A stretch of 5,912 nucleotides of DNA. It comes from Gammaproteobacteria bacterium (GTDB lineage Bacteria > Pseudomonadota > Gammaproteobacteria > Steroidobacterales > Steroidobacteraceae). The notes beneath the pieces were generated by a model. It was not told where the DNA came from. It was given only the letters and a program-made list of their open reading frames with translations, and ran no database searches. Below are positions 1-5,374 of the stretch, in pieces. The stretch is from the NCBI GenBank assembly GCA_030043215.1, contig JASHYG010000115.1, positions 1 through 5,912 on the forward strand, in the 5' to 3' direction. The position numbers and the translations under genes were made by a program. The first letter of the stretch is position 1; the number at the start of each line of letters is the position of its first letter.

Positions 1-536
1 TACTTCACCCAGTTGACGAAGAACAGGATGTGGCGCGCCTCCTCCTGAACGACGGGCTCGAAGATCGCGGTGAGCTCGGAGGCGAAGTAGCCGGACTCGC
101 GCGCGATCGCGAACAGGCCGAAGGCGAAGAACGAATCGAAGCACTCCCCGAATCCCGCGAAGAGGAAGTCGTGCTCGAGCGAGTGCGGCTCGAAGGGGGC
201 CGGCTCATCGATCGGGATGCGATAGTGCGCAGTGAGCTGCGCGAGCAGCCGTGCGTGCCGCTGCTCCTCGAAGCCCTGCAGCTCGATCGCCTTGCGAATC
301 TCCGGATCCGGCTCGAGCGCGGCGGCGGCGACGACTGTGTGGGACGTGACGTGCTCCGTGGAGACCGCCTCCTGCCAGAAGGGCAGGCCGGTGAGCCTGA
401 GCAGCGCATCGCCCGTGAGCTGCGGCCAGCGAATGGACTCCGGGACGTAATGGACATGGGTATCGAGGAAGAATCGAGCGAGGGCGCTGCGGTGCTCGGT
501 GGACCCGATCTCGAAGGTCTCGGTGGCGGCGTGCAT
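1..536 (-). CDS. Ferritin-like di-iron protein, partial (C-terminus beyond left edge)
   Basis: This is the start of a minus-strand gene: 178 complete codons from the ATG at 536-534, then the first two bases (TA) of a further codon. That codon is either Tyr or a stop; Tyr is more likely, because the last visible helix is still running. The protein begins MHAATETFEIG. It shows the four-helix ferritin-like ligand pattern: a helix 1 Glu (probably E61 in STEHVTSH), E91xxH94 (FEEQRH), E131 (GECFDSFF) and E166xxH169 (QEEARH). This supports a di-iron carboxylate centre, as in ferritin-like oxidases and oxygenases. There is no signal peptide or membrane segment, so it is probably cytoplasmic. The start lies 18 bases after the hpnL stop, so it is probably co-transcribed with the hopanoid genes. 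Only a weak purine-rich stretch (GAGAAG) precedes the start. The fold is well supported. The substrate is unknown, and oxidative modification of a hopanoid is only an inference from location. Confidence 0.8.
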   Translation of the reverse strand, partial: MHAATETFEIGSTEHRSALARFFLDTHVHYVPESIRWPQLTGDALLRLTGLPFWQEAVSTEHVTSHTVVAAAALEPDPEIRKAIELQGFEEQRHARLLAQLTAHYRIPIDEPAPFEPHSLEHDFLFAGFGECFDSFFAFGLFAIARESGYFASELTAIFEPVVQEEARHILFFVNWVK

Positions 537-554
537 GGTGACGATTATCTTCTC

Positions 555-1568
555 TCAAGTCTTTCTCGGCAGTCCACGCCATCCCTCCACCCACTGCCAG
601 CTCGCGAGCGCGGGCACGCCGAAGGCAATCTCGCGCATCCGCTTCACGAGCGACAGCGTGACCGCGACATCGGCCGGCAGGCCGAGCAGGCTTCCGAACC
701 CGATCAGGCCGGCCTCCTGAACCCCGAGCCCGGCGGGAACGACGAATATGAACTGGCGCAGCGCCTGCGTGAGGCTCTCGAGCGCGACGGCGGCGCTGAA
801 ACCGACCGGAGAGCCGAGCCAGCGCAGCGCGAGCCAGGTCTCGAGCGACCCCGCAACGAGTCCGCTCAGCTGCCAGGCGACGGTGGCCGCGAGGCGCGTG
901 CGAGCTGCGCACAGCTCGCGGATGACGGCGTCGAGCTGCTGCGATGCGCCTGCGGGAATCGGATCTGCTGCGGGCACCCAGGCGGTCGGCAGCGCCGCAC
1001 GCGACATCCCGATCATGCGCTGGACGAGCCCCTCGAGCCGCTGGAACACCGAGCCGTAGCGCAGCAGCGCGAACATGAGCGCGATGAGCAGCAGCGCCAC
1101 ACCGAGCCCGAGTAGCAGGCCGCCGAGCGGCTCGAAGCCCTGCAGGAACCTCAGCGTGAGGACGATGCCGAGCGTGACGAAGAGGTACTGGCTGACGAGC
1201 GTGAGCAGCACCTCGATGACGACGCTGGCGGCCGCGCGGGTCCCCTCGACCCCGCCGGCGGCGAGGAGGCGGATCCCGATGATCTCCCCTCCGATGTTGG
1301 CGACCGGGAGCAGCCGGTTGATCGCCTCGCGCACGGTCGCGATCCAGAAGAGCTTCCCGACGCTCGGGCTGCGTGCGAGCCGCTCGATGAGCGTGCGCCA
1401 TCCGAGCACGTCGAGCACGAGCGGGAAGGCGTGCAGCGGCACGAGCAGCAGCAGCACCCAGCCGGCGTGCGAGAGCAGCGTGAGGATCGGCGGGCCACCC
1501 TCGCGCACGACCAGCACGATCATCACGGCGAGGCCGATGGCGAGAGCGACGCGAGCCGCGAGCCTCAT
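555..1568 (-). CDS. hpnL: Hopanoid-cluster integral membrane protein HpnL
   Basis: A 337-residue polytopic membrane protein of the lysylphosphatidylglycerol-synthase transmembrane-region type, matching the HpnL family found in hopanoid clusters. Hydrophobic segments lie at about residues 5-21, 34-52, 113-137, 146-169, 227-247 and 272-296, with a shorter one near 312-324. Family-like stretches include VREAINRLLPVANIGGEIIG (79-98) and the SLTQALRQFIFVVPAGLGVQ region (265-284). A charged, less hydrophobic loop at about 172-226 is probably cytosolic. The ATG overlaps the hpnK stop (ATGA, 4 bases), and an AGGAG lies 9 bases upstream, so both spacing and translational coupling support this start. 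The exact function is not established; a role in hopanoid or lipid transport or membrane placement is an inference from its membrane nature and its neighbours. No truncation is seen. Confidence 0.88.
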   Translation of the reverse strand: MRLAARVALAIGLAVMIVLVVREGGPPILTLLSHAGWVLLLLVPLHAFPLVLDVLGWRTLIERLARSPSVGKLFWIATVREAINRLLPVANIGGEIIGIRLLAAGGVEGTRAAASVVIEVLLTLVSQYLFVTLGIVLTLRFLQGFEPLGGLLLGLGVALLLIALMFALLRYGSVFQRLEGLVQRMIGMSRAALPTAWVPAADPIPAGASQQLDAVIRELCAARTRLAATVAWQLSGLVAGSLETWLALRWLGSPVGFSAAVALESLTQALRQFIFVVPAGLGVQEAGLIGFGSLLGLPADVAVTLSLVKRMREIAFGVPALASWQWVEGWRGLPRKT

Positions 1569-2455
1569 GGATCCCTGCTCCTGCCGCGCCAGGCGGCCGC
1601 GGCGAGGTCGCGGAATCCGCCGCGAGCCGCGCCCGTTGCGGCGAGTGCGTCTCGTACACGGGGCGACAGCAGCCCGGCGAGCTCATCGGTGTGCCGATAT
1701 CCTCGCATCGAGGGCGCGATCGCCTCGCCCGAGCGAGTGGCGGGGTGGAGGTAAATCTCGGTGGCGCCTGGCGGCAGGTCCGCGAGGAGCGCGAGCAGCC
1801 TCGACTCGACCATCGATCCGCTCGCGGCGATGCCGAAGACGTGGTCGTTATGCGCGACCCCGGCGGCCCGCAGGCGGCGTCTCATGAGGAAGAGCCAGGG
1901 GGCGAGGCCGAGGGCACCGAAACGCGCGCCCAGGCCGGCGTTCCCCGAGACGCGCCTCGCGAGCCGCGGGGGCTCCGCCGGAACCCGCACGGCGGGCATG
2001 CCAAATTCGGCGCCGATCTCGAGCAGCATCGCGAGCACGGTCGGGTGCAGGTGCAGGTGCTTGTGGGCGTTCACGTGGTCCAGCGCGAGGCCGGTGCGCG
2101 CGAAGGCTGCAAACTGGGCGCGAATCTCCGCGCGCAGCTGCCGGCGCACCGCGGGAAGAGCGAAGTAGCGCCACCCGTCGAGGACGAGACGGTTGCCGAA
2201 TCGGCCGCTCGGGTCGACGAGCCGGGGGATCTCATCGGGCGGGAGCTGCGCGCGGCCGTCGGCGAGGGTGAGATGCAGGCCGACGTTGAGCTGCGGCAGC
2301 GCCCGTGCGCGCCGCACGGCATCCGCCGCCGCGGGCGCCGCGACCATCAGACTCGCAGCGGTGAGCGTTCCGGCGCGCGCGGCCTGCTCGACGGCCTCGT
2401 TGACGGCCTGATGCAGCCCGAAGTCGTCGGCCGTCACGACCAGAAATCTTTGCAT
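1565..2455 (-). CDS. hpnK: Hopanoid deacetylase HpnK (YdjC / carbohydrate deacetylase family)
   Basis: A 296-residue soluble protein with the YdjC-family polysaccharide-deacetylase-like fold. Known family members in hopanoid producers remove the acetyl group from N-acetylglucosaminyl-BHT to give glucosaminyl-BHT, the substrate for the cyclitol-ether step. The N-terminus carries the hallmark TADDFG (8-13), with the catalytic and metal aspartates D10 and D11. Further family signatures are GLHLTL (H61), DHVNAHKHLHLHP (126-138, candidate metal ligands H131/H133) and EIYLHP (H237). These show that the active site is intact. The ATG at 2455 places TADDFG at the expected distance from the N-terminus, although no good Shine-Dalgarno is visible. 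A GC hairpin (2468-2494) sits just ahead of the start. The gene lies 61 bases after hpnJ and overlaps hpnL by 4 bases. A general chitooligosaccharide deacetylase is the alternative, but the neighbours make HpnK much more likely. Confidence 0.92.
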   Translation of the reverse strand: MQRFLVVTADDFGLHQAVNEAVEQAARAGTLTAASLMVAAPAAADAVRRARALPQLNVGLHLTLADGRAQLPPDEIPRLVDPSGRFGNRLVLDGWRYFALPAVRRQLRAEIRAQFAAFARTGLALDHVNAHKHLHLHPTVLAMLLEIGAEFGMPAVRVPAEPPRLARRVSGNAGLGARFGALGLAPWLFLMRRRLRAAGVAHNDHVFGIAASGSMVESRLLALLADLPPGATEIYLHPATRSGEAIAPSMRGYRHTDELAGLLSPRVRDALAATGAARGGFRDLAAAAWRGRSRDP

Positions 2456-2467
2456 GCCGCTCGCTCG

Positions 2468-2494
2468 CGGCCGCGCGCCGGCGCTGCGCGGCCG
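2468..2494 (-). repeat. GC-rich hairpin between hpnJ and hpnK
   Basis: Perfect 9-base arms CGGCCGCGC (2468-2476) and GCGCGGCCG (2486-2494) flank a 9-base loop that itself contains the palindrome GCCGGC. In the minus-strand transcript the stem would be all G-C pairs and would end 12 bases before the hpnK ATG, over the region where a Shine-Dalgarno would sit. No U-run follows, so it is not a classical terminator. It may limit hpnK translation, mark an RNA-processing site, or shield upstream mRNA from decay; these roles are inferred. Confidence 0.5.
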
Positions 2495-2516
2495 TAAGAT
2501 CGGGGACCGCGCCGCG

Positions 2517-3938
2517 TCAGGCCTCGCGCGCGTGCAGGAAGCGGAAGAACTCCACGCCCTCGCGCAAGCGGCGCTTGGTCATGTTCCAGCTTCCCATCAT
2601 CTCGGCGGTGAGCTCGATGATCTTGCGCGGCCGGAAGTAGAAGCGGCGGTAGAACGTCTCCACCGCGTGATAGATCTCCGTCGTGGGGAGGTGGGGGTAG
2701 CTGATGGGCGCGAGCTGCACGCCCTGCTCGTTGACGAGGTTCAGGCTCGCGTTCTCCTCGAGCCAGCCGTTCTGCACCGCCTCGCGGTAGAGCTGGGTGC
2801 CCGGATAGGGCGCCGCGAGAGAGACCTGGATCGTGTGCGGATTGATCTCCACCGCGAACCGGATCGTCTCGCGGATCGTCTCCGCCGTCTCGCCCGGCAG
2901 GCCGAGGATGAACGTACCGTGAATGGTGACGCCGAGCTTGCGGCAGTCGCTCGTGAAGCGGCGCGCGATGTCGGTGCGCAGCCCCTTGCGGATGTTGTGC
3001 AGGATCTGATCGTTGCCCGACTCGTAGCCGACGAGCAGCAGCCGCAGGCCGTTGTCCTTCATGATCCTCAGCGTCTCGTAGGGCACGTTCGCCTTGGCGT
3101 TGCACGACCAGGTGACGCCGAGCTTGCCGAGGCCGCGGGCGATCTCCTCCACTCGCGGCTTGAAGTCCGTGAACGTGTCGTCGTCGAAGAAGATCTCCTT
3201 CACCTGAGGCATGTTCTCCTTGATCCAGCGCACCTCCTCGATGACGCTCGCCGGACTGCGGACGCGGTAGCGGTGGCCGCCGACCGTCTGCGGCCACAGG
3301 CAGAACGTGCACTTCGAGCGGCAGCCCCGGCCCGTATAGAACGACACGTAGGGGTGCTGGAGATAGCCGATGAAGTAATTCTCGATCTTGAGATCGCGCT
3401 GGTAGATGGGTGAGACCCAGGGCAGCGCGTCCATGTCGGCGATCATCGGGCGGGCGTCGTTGTGGCGAATGCGGCCGTCGGGCGTGCGATAGCTCAAACC
3501 GAGGATCGTATCGAGCGGGCGGCCTTCGGCGACCTCCTTGCAGGTGTAGTCGAACTCCTCGCGGGCGACGAAGTCGATCGCGCGGGAAGCCCCGAGCGAC
3601 CCTTGAGGGTCCACCGCCACCTTGGCGCCGACCATGCCGACCATGAGGCGCGGGTTCTCCTCCTTCAGCCGCTCCGCGACGTGCGCGTCGGTCGGGAAGG
3701 AGGGCGAGCTCGTGTGCAGCACGACGAGGTCGTAGTCCCGCGCGAGGGGGGTGATGTCGCTCAGCGAGAGTCCGTCCGCGGGCGCATCGATCAGCCGGCT
3801 GCCGGGGACGAGCGCCGCCGGCTGCGCGAGCCATGTCGGATACCAGAAGGAGCGAATCTCTCGCTTCGCCTGGTAGCGCGAGCCGGCGCCGCCGTCGAAT
3901 CCGTCGAACGAGGGAGGATGCAGGAATAGCGTCTTCAC
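2517..3938 (-). CDS. hpnJ: Radical SAM enzyme HpnJ (BHT cyclitol ether formation)
   Basis: A 473-residue radical SAM protein with a B12-binding-like N-terminal domain. Known HpnJ proteins convert glucosaminyl-BHT to BHT cyclitol ether by rearranging the amino sugar to a cyclopentane. The N-terminus MKTLFLHPPSFDGFDGG is characteristic. Residues about 1-165 form the Rossmann-like cobalamin-type domain, but the classical DxHxxG lower-ligand motif is not in the expected place; a DAHVAE at 84-89 lies in a different part of the fold. The radical SAM core follows, with the [4Fe-4S] cysteines C206, C210 and C213 (GCRSKCTFC), the FFDDDTF strand (250-256), GYESGND (304-310) and GTFILGLPGE (341-350) for SAM binding. 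The C-terminal part (about 400-473) is Tyr/Phe/Arg-rich. The start codon is GTG at 3938-3936; no upstream ATG or GTG exists in frame after the hpnI stop. The protein is probably cytoplasmic or membrane-associated. The gene is intact and 57 bases after hpnI. Confidence 0.93.
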   Translation of the reverse strand: MKTLFLHPPSFDGFDGGAGSRYQAKREIRSFWYPTWLAQPAALVPGSRLIDAPADGLSLSDITPLARDYDLVVLHTSSPSFPTDAHVAERLKEENPRLMVGMVGAKVAVDPQGSLGASRAIDFVAREEFDYTCKEVAEGRPLDTILGLSYRTPDGRIRHNDARPMIADMDALPWVSPIYQRDLKIENYFIGYLQHPYVSFYTGRGCRSKCTFCLWPQTVGGHRYRVRSPASVIEEVRWIKENMPQVKEIFFDDDTFTDFKPRVEEIARGLGKLGVTWSCNAKANVPYETLRIMKDNGLRLLLVGYESGNDQILHNIRKGLRTDIARRFTSDCRKLGVTIHGTFILGLPGETAETIRETIRFAVEINPHTIQVSLAAPYPGTQLYREAVQNGWLEENASLNLVNEQGVQLAPISYPHLPTTEIYHAVETFYRRFYFRPRKIIELTAEMMGSWNMTKRRLREGVEFFRFLHAREA

Positions 3939-3995
3939 CTTGAAGGTCTCTCGTGGGTTATCGTGGGCTTCGTTCCCTGGGGCTCTCGATACCGC

Positions 3996-5156
3996 TCAGG
4001 CGATCAGCTGCGCGGATCCGTCCCGGGCGACCCTGTAGCAGGCCTGCCGCCAGTGGACGCGGCGTGAGACGAACCCCCAGCACCATAGCCCGAAGGCGAG
4101 CAAGTCATTGAGTGGTAGCACCCACAGCTGCGAAAGAGCCGCATCCGGCTTGCGAGAGCTAAAGTGTAGCAGGAGTCGCGCGGCACCGGTGATGGCGAGC
4201 ATCGCCAGTGCGGCCTGCGAGCCGCCCGTGACGAGGTATCCGATCACGGCCAGGGGCAAGTCGAAGGTGACGAACGACGCGGCGTAACCGGCCGGCCGGA
4301 CCGCGCGAATGGTACGCAGCCAGCGCAGCTCGTGCCGGATCAGGTCGCGCGCGCTCGACTCGTCCACGCAAGTCTCGACGACCACGTCCGAGAGCACGGT
4401 CCGCAGGCCGACCTTGCGCGTGAGCTCGCCCAGCCGGTAGTCGTCGGCGAGCTGATCGGCGATCGCCTCGAAGCCGCCGATTCCCCGGAGCGTGGCGCGC
4501 CGGAGCGCGATGGTCGCGCCGAAGGCAAAGGCACGGGAGCCGAACGCTGCCGCAACCAACACCGATGGCATGAACCAGTCGTTGATGAACGCGGCGAGCA
4601 GCAGGGACCAGGCGCTGCCCCGGGCGAGCCCGCGGTACGCACACGTGACGATGCCGACGCGAGGGTCCGCGAGCGGGGCGACGACCCCGAGGAGATAGTC
4701 GCGGGGAACGCGCACGTCGCTGTCTGCCACGACGAGGCAATCGTAGCGGGCGAGCCGCATCATGTTGACGAGGTTGCTCACCTTGAGGCTGCTGCCGTGC
4801 TGGGTGGCATCGATGGCAATGTCGAGCTCACGGTCCGGAAATTCCCTCTGTAGCCGGCGCACGACATTCAAGGCAGGATCGTCGGGGTCGCGCACGCCGA
4901 AGACGATCTGAAAACGGGAATAGGCCTGGTCGCAAAACGAGCGCAGAGACTCGTAAAGCTGCGGCTCGGCGCCGCAGAGAGGCTTCAAGACCGTCACCTC
5001 GGGCATCGCAAGATCCGCGCCCGCACCGATGCGGCGGGCCTGCTTGTGGCGCCACATCAGCACCGTGGCCGCGGCCACTATAGCGTAACTCATGGCCACG
5101 GCTGTGACAGCCATACCACACCAGGCCAATGACAGATGCGTCGTAACGGTCTCCAT
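3996..5156 (-). CDS. hpnI: Hopanoid glycosyltransferase HpnI (GT2 family)
   Basis: A 386-residue membrane-bound family 2 glycosyltransferase resembling ceramide glucosyltransferases. Known HpnI transfers N-acetylglucosamine from UDP-GlcNAc to bacteriohopanetetrol, the first committed step toward the cyclitol ether head group. One N-terminal membrane helix (about 14-34) is followed by the catalytic domain: VTVLKPLCGAEP (54-65), FGVRDPDDPA (86-95, D1 region), VVADSDV (142-148, DxD-type metal site D145/D147), FGATIALRR (212-220), QLADDYRLG (235-243, D238/D239) and HELRWLRTIR (275-284). The last stands where this family usually has (Q/R)xxRW; here the first residue is His. C-terminal membrane segments lie at about 296-310, 315-331 and 345-362. 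The ATG at 5156-5154 is preceded by AGGA about 10 bases upstream. It is the first gene of the minus-strand block, so the operon promoter should lie in the region toward idi. Confidence 0.92.
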   Translation of the reverse strand: METVTTHLSLAWCGMAVTAVAMSYAIVAAATVLMWRHKQARRIGAGADLAMPEVTVLKPLCGAEPQLYESLRSFCDQAYSRFQIVFGVRDPDDPALNVVRRLQREFPDRELDIAIDATQHGSSLKVSNLVNMMRLARYDCLVVADSDVRVPRDYLLGVVAPLADPRVGIVTCAYRGLARGSAWSLLLAAFINDWFMPSVLVAAAFGSRAFAFGATIALRRATLRGIGGFEAIADQLADDYRLGELTRKVGLRTVLSDVVVETCVDESSARDLIRHELRWLRTIRAVRPAGYAASFVTFDLPLAVIGYLVTGGSQAALAMLAITGAARLLLHFSSRKPDAALSQLWVLPLNDLLAFGLWCWGFVSRRVHWRQACYRVARDGSAQLIA

Positions 5157-5230
5157 TCGCTAGCCATCCTGCCGTCGGGGGCTTACCCGCGCCTTACATT
5201 GCAAAGTGTTGGCGGCACGCGACGGTGCGA

Positions 5231-5236
5231 TGTCAA
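5231..5236 (-). promoter_or_regulatory. Candidate -35 element for the hpnI operon
   Basis: On the minus strand this reads TTGACA, a perfect match to the sigma-70 -35 consensus, 75 bases upstream of the hpnI start. No good -10 follows at 16-18 bases: the 17-base spacing gives GCCAAC, and AACACT occurs at 20 bases. This is a candidate only. It could be fortuitous, or the promoter could depend on an activator. Confidence 0.25.
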
Positions 5237-5264
5237 GTGCTGGCGCAGACGTTTGGCTCGCAGT

Positions 5265-5270
5265 TATCAT
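5265..5270 (+). promoter_or_regulatory. Candidate -10 element for idi
   Basis: TATCAT matches the sigma-70 -10 consensus at 5 of 6 positions and reads toward idi, about 105 bases upstream of the ATG. The -35 position holds only weak matches (TGGCGC or CTGGCG at 18-19 bases). If used, transcription would start near 5277, inside the small inverted repeat ATGGGC-CC-GCCCAT (5269-5282), leaving a leader of roughly 98 bases. Confidence 0.3.
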
Positions 5271-5282
5271 GGGCCCGCCCAT
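5269..5282. repeat. Short inverted repeat overlapping the putative idi -10
   Basis: Perfect 6-base arms ATGGGC and GCCCAT flank a 2-base centre (CC). The repeat begins at the last two bases of the candidate idi -10 and would cover the transcription start, a typical place for a repressor operator. It is short enough to occur by chance in GC-rich DNA, and no known regulator motif is recognised. Confidence 0.3.
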
Positions 5283-5326
5283 TGCAACACACGTGCTCAA
5301 CTCGCGCATCAGGCGCCGGTTCGGTC

Positions 5327-5347
5327 CACCTGCCGCCCCAGCAGGTG
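5327..5347 (+). repeat. Inverted repeat / hairpin in the idi leader
   Basis: Perfect 7-base arms CACCTGC (5327-5333) and GCAGGTG (5341-5347) are separated by a 7-base loop. In the idi transcript this would form a stem-loop ending 12 bases before the AGGAG ribosome-binding site. There is no following T-run, so it is not an intrinsic terminator. It could stabilise the leader, or the DNA dyad could be a protein-binding site. Confidence 0.4.
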
Positions 5348-5359
5348 TGAGGCAAGCCG

Positions 5360-5364
5360 AGGAG
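5360..5364 (+). promoter_or_regulatory. Ribosome-binding site of idi
   Basis: AGGAG, a strong Shine-Dalgarno core, lies 10 bases before the ATG at 5375. It is the best such site in the window and fixes the idi start, which gives an N-terminus longer than that of the E. coli enzyme. Confidence 0.7.
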
Positions 5365-5374
5365 ATATCGTTCG

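Larger units (their letters stand above)
5157..5374. other. Divergent intergenic region between hpnI and idi
   Basis: These 218 non-coding bases separate the two divergent genes, so they must hold the promoters for both the hopanoid block and idi. The region is somewhat richer in AT than its surroundings. It contains a TTGACA reading toward hpnI, a TATCAT reading toward idi, two inverted repeats, and the 8-base direct repeat CATTGCAA at 5197-5204 and 5280-5287. No small gene with a convincing start and ribosome-binding site was found in it. Confidence 0.7.

Noticed and set aside
5..457. 150-residue minus-strand open frame at the left edge
   Set aside because: It is Ser/Arg/Pro-rich low-complexity sequence in the wrong frame. 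The frame starting at 536 gives a clean ferritin-like protein with ordered ligand motifs.
30..1115. 361-residue plus-strand open frame
   Set aside because: It is antisense to the ferritin-like gene and hpnL, with Glu/Arg-rich composition typical of GC-rich shadow frames and no domain signature.
2046..2065. Short tandem-looking GTGCAG repeat
   Set aside because: It encodes the His-rich metal-binding stretch (HKHLHLHP) of HpnK on the other strand, so coding explains it.
2468..2494. Intrinsic terminator between hpnJ and hpnK
   Set aside because: The stem is strong but no U-run follows on the transcript, and hpnK needs upstream transcription; kept only as a hairpin.
1691..2497. 268-residue plus-strand open frame antisense to hpnK
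   Set aside because: It is a shadow of hpnK, whose TADDFG and histidine motifs are unambiguous.
2454..3413. 319-residue plus-strand open frame antisense to hpnJ
   Set aside because: Its composition (Arg, Leu, Ala, Val, Glu, Asp repeats) is that of a complement of GC-rich coding sequence; no recognisable motifs.
2434..3834. 466-residue minus-strand open frame overlapping hpnJ
   Set aside because: It is an Arg/Pro/Ala-rich shadow in another frame of hpnJ, which has full radical SAM motifs.
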